Positions 1-5,458 of a stretch of DNA of 5,458 bases are shown here, one piece after another. A program made the translations under genes and the position numbers. The notes under the pieces are model-generated. The model worked only from the letters and a program-made list of their open reading frames with translations, was not told the DNA's origin and did not search any database. Position 1 is the first letter of the stretch, and every line of letters begins with the position of its first letter. The DNA is from Chryseobacterium gleum (GTDB lineage Bacteria; Bacteroidota; Bacteroidia; Flavobacteriales_D; Crocinitomicaceae): contig CAMCQW010000142.1 of the NCBI GenBank assembly GCA_945877045.1, positions 1 to 5,458 on the forward strand, written 5' to 3'.

Positions 1-186
1 CGACCGGATGAATTCATTATAAATAAAAATGGAGAAATACAATTGAATTATATTGCCTCAGTTTTTCTCGGTTTGGTTTATTATAATTATTTTTATTCCC
101 TTAAGAATGAGGAGATAATCCTCTTGAGTTTCGAACCGCTAAAAAAAAATATTTGCATTGACATCAACAAAAAAAAACTGGGTTAA
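1..186 (+). CDS. C-terminal end of an unrecognised protein (5' end outside window)
   Basis: Frame 1 is open from the first base to a TAA at 184-186, giving 61 residues with no start inside the window. The other two plus-strand frames close within the first 21 bases. Codon use looks coding and resembles the neighbouring genes. The fragment begins RPDEFIINKNGEI, has a hydrophobic/aromatic stretch (residues about 18-33, rich in Tyr, Phe, Leu and Val) and ends in a basic tail (INKKKLG). I do not recognise the family and assign no function. Its last 29 bases overlap the start proposed for the downstream YihY-family gene, so the two are probably co-transcribed. Two nine-A runs (141-149 and 169-177) lie in its last third. 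It could instead be a chance open frame, but 61 open codons in such AT-rich DNA makes that less likely. Confidence 0.6.
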   Translation, partial: RPDEFIINKNGEIQLNYIASVFLGLVYYNYFYSLKNEEIILLSFEPLKKNICIDINKKKLG

Positions 187-1039
187 TCGTTTGTACCTTA
201 ATCTTCAGTTAATAAAGCTTGCTTTTGTAAATTACATTAAAGAGGGAGCCTTTTTTCATGGTGCGGCATTGGCTTATTACACTCTTTTTGCCTTGTTCCC
301 CATTCTTTATTTATCCATTTCTTCGTTCGGAAAAATTGTTGGACGCGATAAAATGGTTTCTATTATTCAACAATTATTTTATGAAAAAGTAGGATTGGCT
401 GATTCGGATACAATTATCGAATACTTGAAAGCTATTGACCTAGATAACGGAGGTTGGTTAATGAGTGTGGTTAGTGTGCTTGTTTTACTTTATGCCTGCT
501 CTGCTTTTCTTGTTTCGCTGAAAAGAAGTTTAAATGATTTCTTTGATGTGAAACATGATGAAAATGATAATATCGTCCTCAAATTAGTAAGTTTCCGGTT
601 TTTATCTGTGCTCTTATTGTCCGCTTTTGCTCTAGTGATTATTCTTTTTTACTTTTTTCAAATTTTTGTGGTTTCACTAATAGAACATTCTGTTTTGTCT
701 TACAATGGAATAATTAATTTTGGGATGTTATGTTTGGATCACGCACTTTCTATCATAAGTAATGTGATTATTTTTTGGGTGATATTAAAATATGTTAATG
801 ATGCAAAAGTGTCCAATAAATTAGCGTTTAAAGGTGCCGTTCTTACAGCTTTGTTATTATATGGGAGTCAATTAGCAATAAAATATTATCTGCAAAATTA
901 TTTTTTTCTAGGTAAATCAGGTATTGCAGGCTCACTATTTATTCTTTTGGCTTGGGTAAATTATTCAGCACAAATTATCTTTTTTGGCGCAAAATATACG
1001 CATGTTCTGCAGCAAAAAACTAAAGCTGGGTTGATTTAA
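158..1039 (+). CDS. YihY/virulence factor BrkB family inner-membrane protein
   Basis: This is a 293-residue polytopic membrane protein of the YihY/BrkB family, about the usual family length. Its molecular role is unsettled, and the old 'ribonuclease BN' label is not supported. Visible hallmarks are the first-helix motif GAALAYYTLFALFPIL (residues 35-50), SLNDFFDVK (124-132) after the second helix, and the C-terminal signature GIAGSLFILLAWVNYSAQI (255-273) followed by FFGAKYT. About six hydrophobic segments lie near residues 35-57, 100-120, 147-174, 185-213, 223-245 and 254-279, so it should sit in the cytoplasmic membrane. The start is TTG at 158. An in-frame TAA at 140-142 closes the frame upstream and no ATG lies between them. 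The next candidate, TTG at 191, would remove 11 residues before the conserved core and leave a 4-base gap to the upstream gene instead of a 29-base overlap. One oddity is Lys279 in the final GA-K-Y-T motif, where the family usually has Glu. Confidence 0.9.
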   Translation: MTSTKKNWVNRLYLNLQLIKLAFVNYIKEGAFFHGAALAYYTLFALFPILYLSISSFGKIVGRDKMVSIIQQLFYEKVGLADSDTIIEYLKAIDLDNGGWLMSVVSVLVLLYACSAFLVSLKRSLNDFFDVKHDENDNIVLKLVSFRFLSVLLLSAFALVIILFYFFQIFVVSLIEHSVLSYNGIINFGMLCLDHALSIISNVIIFWVILKYVNDAKVSNKLAFKGAVLTALLLYGSQLAIKYYLQNYFFLGKSGIAGSLFILLAWVNYSAQIIFFGAKYTHVLQQKTKAGLI

Positions 1040-1052
1040 TCTTTTGTTTTTT
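1014..1052 (+). terminator. Weak candidate intrinsic terminator of the yihY-type gene
   Basis: The arms AAAAAACTAAAG (1014-1025) and CTTTTGTTTTTT (1041-1052) can pair over 12 positions with one T-T mismatch. The 15-base loop contains the stop codon, and more T-rich sequence follows. Only two of the pairs are G-C, so the stem is weak and may simply reflect A-rich coding sequence beside a T-rich spacer. Confidence 0.25.
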
Positions 1053-1054
1053 TT

Positions 1055-1084
1055 CTTGTCTTTAAGTAATTTTACCTTTATTTG
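1055..1084 (+). promoter_or_regulatory. Weak candidate promoter for the OmpA-like lipoprotein gene
   Basis: TTG at 1056-1058 is followed, after 18 bases, by TTTATTTG at 1077-1084. This matches seven of the eight positions of the Bacteroidota -7 element TAnnTTTG. It would give a leader of roughly 55-60 bases. A second 7/8 match, GATATTTG (1125-1132), lies nearer the start codon but has no TTG at the right distance. The rest of the 1040-1146 gap is T-rich and shows no other structure I can support. Confidence 0.3.
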
Positions 1085-1146
1085 TCCTATCAAAAATAAA
1101 TACGTGATTAGTACCTCTTTATTCGATATTTGTTAATTTTAGCTCT

Positions 1147-2064
1147 ATGAATAACTCAAACTTAATATTTTTTTTTATTTGCTCCCTTTCATTATTTGCC
1201 TGCAAAGATAGTGGAGTGCTTGTAAAACCTAAGTTTAAAACAACGATCTTTCGAGGGGTACAAGGTGAAACTGACGTCAATAATTTTAATCGTAAGCAAG
1301 CTGAACGCGAAAAAAGCCTAGCTGCAACATTGGAAAAAGCCGATGAAGCATTGCGTCGATTGGAAGATCAGAAAAAAATGTTTTATTCAATTGATAGTTC
1401 TGAAAGAATTCAAGAGATAGATGTACAGTTGGATAAATTGATAGAAAGAACTAAGCAAATCATTGATTTGTTAAATGAAACAGATCCTTATTCGCCAGCA
1501 GGTAACGAAAAAGCTTTGCGCTTAGCGGTAGAATTAAATGATTTGTTGTACAATTATGTCTACCCTATTGGGGAATTAATTGTTTCTAATAAAGAAATAA
1601 AAAATATCTCTGCCGATATTAGTTTTGATACGGGGAGTTCGGTACTTACCAAACAAGGAAAGTTAGCAATAACGGTATTGATTGAGACAATTACGAAGGA
1701 TATTGCTGAATGGAAAGTGTATTTAAATCAGCATAATGAAAATGTTTTTGATCAAGAGGAATATAAAACGATATTAATCATTAATGGTTATTCAGACCTA
1801 CAAGGTGCTGGTAACGCAACGGATCGGGCTGAAAAGAACCTTGAATTGTCTAAAAAAAGAGCTGCTGCTGTAGCGGCAGAATTTGAAAAACAACTGGCAG
1901 AATTAAATACGAAATTGAAATTAACATATAACGTTAAGTTTTATGGCCAGGGAGAAAGTTTGCCACCTAAACAAGTGGAGAATGGAAAGGTTAATAATCC
2001 TGATCGAAGGATCACAACAATTAGTATGGTTGTTGGACCTAAAATCTTGCTTTATATGGATTAA
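1147..2064 (+). CDS. Outer-membrane lipoprotein with coiled coil and OmpA-like domain
   Basis: This 305-residue protein probably anchors in the outer membrane by a lipid and contacts peptidoglycan. Residues 1-18 form a lipoprotein signal peptide with lipobox LFAC, and Cys19 is the lipidation site. The n-region (MNNSN) carries no Lys or Arg, which is unusual. Residues about 47-110 are rich in Glu, Lys, Leu and Ala and look like a coiled coil. Residues about 153-297 resemble an OmpA C-terminal domain: FDTGSSVL (160-167), GYSDLQG (214-220), LSKKRAAAV (234-242), YGQGES (266-271) and NNPDRR (283-288). By family analogy Asp217 and Arg238 would bind diaminopimelate of the stem peptide. The domain is longer than usual, with extra residues between the first strand and the GYSD motif. 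The start is ATG at 1147 in an A/T-rich leader without a Shine-Dalgarno sequence. The gene is separated from the upstream one by 107 bases and converges on lptD. The precise function is unknown. Confidence 0.88.
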   Translation: MNNSNLIFFFICSLSLFACKDSGVLVKPKFKTTIFRGVQGETDVNNFNRKQAEREKSLAATLEKADEALRRLEDQKKMFYSIDSSERIQEIDVQLDKLIERTKQIIDLLNETDPYSPAGNEKALRLAVELNDLLYNYVYPIGELIVSNKEIKNISADISFDTGSSVLTKQGKLAITVLIETITKDIAEWKVYLNQHNENVFDQEEYKTILIINGYSDLQGAGNATDRAEKNLELSKKRAAAVAAEFEKQLAELNTKLKLTYNVKFYGQGESLPPKQVENGKVNNPDRRITTISMVVGPKILLYMD

Positions 2065-2065
2065 T

Positions 2066-4603
2066 CTATAAGAAACTAGGTGGTTTCCGCACTTCTATTT
2101 TTGCGTCTTTGAATATGGAAGATGTGTTTCTAATACTTAATAAAAAACTTTTGTTACCACCGATTGGTGTCCAATAAAAGGATAGTGCCCAGCAATGTAA
2201 ATTTCTGTTTAAAGAAAAGTTAACGTTCGTTAGTTGCTTCGTTTGTATATCAAAATTGATATTACTGGATAAATTCCATCGCTTTGTAAAACTGATGTCA
2301 CCATTCATAACTATTGTTTGCACAAAAAGAAAATTGTCATTTTGTAAGGTAGTTTTGGAGGTATTCGCATTTATCGAATATACATGCGATAAATTTATTT
2401 TCCAGGGGATGTTAAAGTAAATTGCTTGCTCTGGATGTAAACTGAATTGATTATAATCACTATTCCAATTTGTTTTAACGGTTTCTTTGGTCTCTTCAAT
2501 AATCTCCCGGCTTTTTTTGGAGGCGAGTGTGAGGGTAGTGGTTACGTTATTAGACAAAAAACGCCCCAACGATTGACCCGTTTTAATGGCATATGCCCCC
2601 AACGTTTTGCCACTAATTGTACTCCAGCTATATGGACTGAAACCTGAATTAGCAACAATGTTAAGCCATGAGAAGGGGCTGATTCGCAAATTTAGCTGAA
2701 TGTTGGAAAGGTTCATTGAATCCTTGTTGAAATCATAATTTCCTGTTATCGAAAATTGGTCGATTAGCCTTATTTTTCGATAACCAGTTACCGTGTCTTT
2801 GTCTGATTTAACTTTTAACTCCAACGAATTATTAACGCCAAAAGTTAAGAAGGATGATTTGCTAGAATTTCCAACATTGTAAATACTTCGCTCATATTTT
2901 GAATAGGAAATGAGAGATTGGTTTGCTCCTGCATTTGCTGTCGTTAATGGGTTTAGAAGCGGCACAAATCGATAACCTATACTTGGGGTCATTAGGTGAC
3001 GAATTAATGGCTTATTCTTGCCTATAAGGCGGTAATAACTGTATAATACTGTCGTAAGATTAACATTCATACTGAATTCATGCGCCATACCGAATTTAGC
3101 TAAGGTGTCGATTTCAGTTCCATTGCTTAGTGAATTATAATTTTTTTGAATTTGCTGAAAATTAATTTTATTTCCATAGGAAATACTTGGGGTTATTTTA
3201 ACAGAATTCTTGAAAAAACCACTTGTTGTTTGCAATACGACCCCTTGGTTTACGCCATTCATAAATTCATTGCCGATACCACGAAAATCAAAAACTGTTA
3301 GTAGCGAATCGTTGAAAGTGGATTTATTTTGACTCTCCATTGAATAGCTTAATCCTATGCGGGCTATGGTTTTTTGCCATTCTTTACTTGGGTTTTTTAC
3401 CATGTTTTTAAATGGAAAAATGCGTGTCACGTTAGCATTGAAGATCGGACTGGTTAATGAAATATTCTTTGCAATTGAATTTTGACGGAGGGATATTTTC
3501 ATTCCCATTGTAACTGGTTTGCCTGGAAATGCCCTGTTTAAATTTATGTCAGAGTTAAAACTGTTGTTAAAATATTGGGGGTTAATTGGATCTAAATTGT
3601 TTTTCGTTTTGTTATCCGAAATGAAGTTTACATTGGATGAAAATGACCAATATGGATTTGATTTGGCCTCTTTTCTATGCGACCAAATTATTGAAACTTT
3701 GTTCTGTGCGGTATTGAAAGGAAAACCCTGCCTGAATTGCTGAAAACCTACGGATACCTTTCCGCTAAAAGCATATCGTTTGGAATAATCTAAATCATTC
3801 CTTAGACCCCAACTTCCTCTGCTATAAAGGTTTATATAAGCGCTTGTTTGAAGCCGGTCATTGATGGGAAAATAATAACCCAAATTTTGAACCCCAAATC
3901 CATATTGTGAAATCGGAATGAATTCTGGGAATAATAGGCCATGTGTCCGTTCTTTTTGCTGAGGGATAATAGCAAAAGGAAGCCCCAAGGGCGTGGGAAT
4001 GCCTTTTACCCATAAGTTCATTGGTCCGGTTACAATGCGCTTGTCTGGAATCATAACGGCTTTTGATAAACGAAAATGGTAGTGTGGCTCTTCTAAATCG
4101 CAGGTGGTTAAGCGACCATTTTTGAGGTGTATTTCATCGTTTGGGTATCTTTTGGCTTCGCCCATATGAAAATAAAACTCATCTTGTTTAATCGCTAACT
4201 CTTCAAGATATCCTTTTTCAGTCTTCGTGTTGTAGCGCATCCGTAAGCAAGTCACAAGTTCTTGACCATCAGTAAATGTCGGCAATTCAACTTTGTTACT
4301 GTCTTTGTCATAGCGGTAGGATGCTTGAATTTCATTCGCATTTAAATCAATTAATATGTACCCAGCACTTAGTTTTATGTCTCCCATTTCTACTTTCGCA
4401 TTCCCATACAAATGAACCTTTCTTTCTTTAATATCGTTAAAAATAGAATCGTTGGAGGAATATAAAATAATGTCCGTAATGCTAGAATCATTTAAGGAAA
4501 TGGTGTCTTTTAAATTCGTGCTTTGTGCACTAACTACAAATGATACCTGCATTATTAACAATGTGCCGAAGATAAATCGATAAAGAGACTTATTTACTGT
4601 CAA
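2066..4603 (-). CDS. lptD: LPS-assembly outer-membrane protein LptD (Bacteroidota type)
   Basis: LptD is the outer-membrane beta-barrel that, with the lipoprotein LptE, places LPS in the outer leaflet at the end of the Lpt bridge. This 845-residue protein is in the usual size range. Residues 1-26 are a signal peptide (K5, R9, hydrophobic core, cleavage near VVSA-Q). Residues about 55-190 form the periplasmic LptA/OstA-like jellyroll, beginning VHLYGNAKV (63-71) and including YNTKTEKG (124-131) and TTCDLEEPHYHF (166-177). GPMNLWVKGIPTPLGLPF (193-210) leads into the barrel, with GYYFPINDRL (242-251) and YSRGSWGL (260-267). The barrel runs to the C-terminus and includes LHCWALSFYW (802-811). There are three cysteines: 119, 168 and 804. 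The start is TTG at 4603. The codon directly upstream is an in-frame TAA, and the first in-frame ATG (residue 18) would cut the signal peptide in half. No lptE is visible in the window. The gene is divergent from the amidase and convergent with the OmpA-like gene. Confidence 0.93.
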   Translation of the reverse strand: MTVNKSLYRFIFGTLLIMQVSFVVSAQSTNLKDTISLNDSSITDIILYSSNDSIFNDIKERKVHLYGNAKVEMGDIKLSAGYILIDLNANEIQASYRYDKDSNKVELPTFTDGQELVTCLRMRYNTKTEKGYLEELAIKQDEFYFHMGEAKRYPNDEIHLKNGRLTTCDLEEPHYHFRLSKAVMIPDKRIVTGPMNLWVKGIPTPLGLPFAIIPQQKERTHGLLFPEFIPISQYGFGVQNLGYYFPINDRLQTSAYINLYSRGSWGLRNDLDYSKRYAFSGKVSVGFQQFRQGFPFNTAQNKVSIIWSHRKEAKSNPYWSFSSNVNFISDNKTKNNLDPINPQYFNNSFNSDINLNRAFPGKPVTMGMKISLRQNSIAKNISLTSPIFNANVTRIFPFKNMVKNPSKEWQKTIARIGLSYSMESQNKSTFNDSLLTVFDFRGIGNEFMNGVNQGVVLQTTSGFFKNSVKITPSISYGNKINFQQIQKNYNSLSNGTEIDTLAKFGMAHEFSMNVNLTTVLYSYYRLIGKNKPLIRHLMTPSIGYRFVPLLNPLTTANAGANQSLISYSKYERSIYNVGNSSKSSFLTFGVNNSLELKVKSDKDTVTGYRKIRLIDQFSITGNYDFNKDSMNLSNIQLNLRISPFSWLNIVANSGFSPYSWSTISGKTLGAYAIKTGQSLGRFLSNNVTTTLTLASKKSREIIEETKETVKTNWNSDYNQFSLHPEQAIYFNIPWKINLSHVYSINANTSKTTLQNDNFLFVQTIVMNGDISFTKRWNLSSNINFDIQTKQLTNVNFSLNRNLHCWALSFYWTPIGGNKSFLLSIRNTSSIFKDAKIEVRKPPSFL

Positions 4604-4622
4604 TTAATTAAAATTATATTTG
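4593..4622 (+). promoter_or_regulatory. Candidate promoter for the amidase gene
   Basis: TATATTTG at 4615-4622 is a full match to the Bacteroidota -7 element TAnnTTTG. The -33 element is poor: TTTA at 4593-4596, 18 bases upstream, matches three of the four positions of TTTG. Transcription would start a few bases past 4622, giving a leader of about 35 bases before the ATG at 4663. The -33 part would lie inside the first codons of lptD. Confidence 0.35.
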
Positions 4623-4624
4623 TC

Positions 4625-4638
4625 AAGGTGTTTACCTT
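4625..4638. promoter_or_regulatory. Short inverted repeat between the divergent promoters; possible operator
   Basis: AAGGT (4625-4629) and ACCTT (4634-4638) are exact inverted repeats around a GTTT centre. The dyad sits between the two candidate -7 elements, over both predicted transcription starts. It could bind a regulator of both genes, or form a small hairpin in either leader. A five-base dyad can arise by chance, so this is tentative. Confidence 0.25.
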
Positions 4639-4642
4639 TATG

Positions 4643-4673
4643 CAAAGCTACCAAAATTCGTTATGCGCACAAT
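4643..4673 (-). promoter_or_regulatory. Promoter of lptD (Bacteroidota TTG-N19-TAnnTTTG pattern)
   Basis: Read on the minus strand, ATTG at 4673-4670 is followed after exactly 19 bases by TAGCTTTG at 4650-4643. This is a full match to the -7 element TAnnTTTG with a -33 TTG at the expected distance. Transcription would begin a few bases past 4643, leaving a leader of about 35 bases before the TTG start at 4603. The -33 element overlaps the first codons of the divergent amidase. Confidence 0.6.
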
Positions 4674-5458
4674 GAACGTTTGTTTTAGACCTTTATTTAT
4701 TTTCTTAACTAGTATGGTTTTGATGCAGGGATTTGTCTGTTTTTCTCAGACAAAGAATGCAGAAAAACAACTGATTCGAACGGTTGTTATCGACGCTGGA
4801 CATGGGGGAAAGGACCCGGGATGTCATGGGTCTTTTGCACATGAAAAAGTGGTTTGTCTAGCCATGGCCTTGCGTTTAGGGGAGCTAATTAAAGCCAAAT
4901 ATCCGGATGTCAAAGTTGTTTTTACTAGGGATAAAGATGTTTTTGTTGAATTATATGAACGAGCAAATATTGCAAATAGGGCAAATGCTGATCTATTTAT
5001 CTGTATCCATGCCAATGCAGGAAGTGCTTCTGCCTACGGAACGGAAACCTATGTTTTAGGATTGCATCGGACAGAATCACAACAAAAAGTAGCGGAAACA
5101 GAAAATGCCATTATTTCGCTTGAAGACGATAAAGGGGCGAAATATCTTGACTTCGACATGTCTCCCGATGCCATAATTGGCATCCAATTGCAAATGTCTG
5201 TTAATCTTGATAATTCAATTCGATTTGCTGAATTGTTACAAAAAGAATTTAAACGGATTGGTCGATATGATAGAGGAGTAAAACAAGCAGGTTTCCTTGT
5301 TTTGTATAAAACAACCATGCCTTCAGTTTTAATTGAAACGGGATTCTTGCCAAACCTCGCAGAAGAAAAATTTATAGGTAGTGCTGAAGGACAAGAAAAA
5401 ATGTCGCAAACAATGCTCTCAGCTTTTGTTGATTACAAAAACGAGATGGAGGGGAGGG
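4663..5458 (+). CDS. Secreted N-acetylmuramoyl-L-alanine amidase, Amidase_3 type (3' end outside window)
   Basis: This is a zinc amidase of the AmiA/B/C (Amidase_3) family, which cuts the bond between N-acetylmuramic acid and L-alanine of the stem peptide in the periplasm, typically during cell separation and wall turnover. The frame stays open to the window edge, giving 265 residues and an incomplete C-terminus. Residues 1-28 form a signal peptide, with cleavage near CFS-Q. The catalytic domain runs from about residue 39 to 258: VVIDAGHGGKDPG (41-53), TRDKDVFVEL (88-97), ADLFICIHANA (109-119) and PSVLIETGFLPN (220-231). By family analogy His47, Glu62 and His116 bind zinc and Glu225 is catalytic, so all key residues are present. 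The insert at about 126-205 (ETYVLGLH onward) is typical of Bacteroidota homologues. The start is ATG at 4663, with ATG at 4672 as an alternative. The frame is open back to 4612 but contains no other usual start codon. The gene is divergent from lptD across 59 bases. Confidence 0.93.
   Translation, partial: MRTMNVCFRPLFIFLTSMVLMQGFVCFSQTKNAEKQLIRTVVIDAGHGGKDPGCHGSFAHEKVVCLAMALRLGELIKAKYPDVKVVFTRDKDVFVELYERANIANRANADLFICIHANAGSASAYGTETYVLGLHRTESQQKVAETENAIISLEDDKGAKYLDFDMSPDAIIGIQLQMSVNLDNSIRFAELLQKEFKRIGRYDRGVKQAGFLVLYKTTMPSVLIETGFLPNLAEEKFIGSAEGQEKMSQTMLSAFVDYKNEMEGR

Noticed and set aside
158..163. TTGACA at 158-163 (+) and 4598-4603 (-) as sigma-70 -35 boxes
   Set aside because: Both are start-codon contexts (TTG-ACA) with no TATAAT at the right distance, and the Bacteroidota primary sigma factor uses a different pattern.
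158..1039. Naming the first full gene ribonuclease BN
   Set aside because: That name came from an old misassignment of the YihY family, and the sequence is a polytopic membrane protein with no nuclease motif.
2060..2110. Bidirectional terminator between the convergent genes
   Set aside because: I looked for an inverted repeat with T tracts around the one-base junction and found none convincing.
2447..2647. Plus-strand open frame of 66 codons inside lptD
   Set aside because: It is antisense to a well-supported barrel gene, has no recognisable motif and looks like the shadow of lptD codons.
3519..3743. Plus-strand open frame of 74 codons inside lptD
   Set aside because: It is antisense to lptD, resembles no known family and has no promoter or leader support.
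4824..5318. Minus-strand open frames (4824-5015 and 5049-5318) opposite the amidase
   Set aside because: They lie opposite the catalytic domain of a clear amidase, and their low-complexity Ser/Ala/Thr-rich products are typical shadows.
1..5458. Mobile elements, tRNA/rRNA genes, CRISPR arrays, riboswitches or defence systems
   Set aside because: No transposase, integrase, direct-repeat array, cloverleaf or long structured leader was seen. Genes fill nearly all the window, with spacers of 107, 1 and 59 bases.

Overview
This window looks like ordinary chromosome from a low-GC member of the Bacteroidota. Four things support this. The lptD-type gene has the form typical of that phylum, including a TTC..PH motif and a C-terminal LHCW motif. 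The amidase has the long insert usual in Bacteroidota homologues. Gene starts lack Shine-Dalgarno sequences and sit in A/T-rich leaders. The best promoter match is the Bacteroidota pattern TTG-N19-TAnnTTTG. I cannot fix the genus from the sequence.

Layout from left to right. Bases 1-186 hold the C-terminal end of an unrecognised plus-strand protein. It overlaps the likely TTG start of a YihY/BrkB-family inner-membrane protein (158-1039, +). After a T-rich gap of 107 bases comes a lipoprotein with a coiled coil and an OmpA-like peptidoglycan-binding domain (1147-2064, +). One base after its stop codon is the stop codon of a convergent lptD gene (2066-4603, -), which encodes the outer-membrane LPS translocon barrel. 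A 59-base divergent intergenic region, with candidate promoters on both strands and a small dyad between them, separates lptD from a secreted N-acetylmuramoyl-L-alanine amidase (4663 to beyond the window end, +). No stretch over 300 bases lacks a gene.

The three right-hand genes share a cell-envelope theme: LPS export to the outer membrane (LptD), cleavage of peptidoglycan stem peptides (amidase), and an outer-membrane lipoprotein that probably contacts peptidoglycan. YihY is an inner-membrane protein of unsettled function. The genes lie on both strands, so they are not one operon. The shared theme is an inference from neighbourhood.

I found no mobile element, RNA gene, CRISPR array or defence system, and no clear sign of a new system. 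The points worth a second look are local: non-ATG starts, the overlap with a nine-A run, the crossed divergent promoters, the lipoprotein's possible surface-export signal, and the one-base convergent junction.
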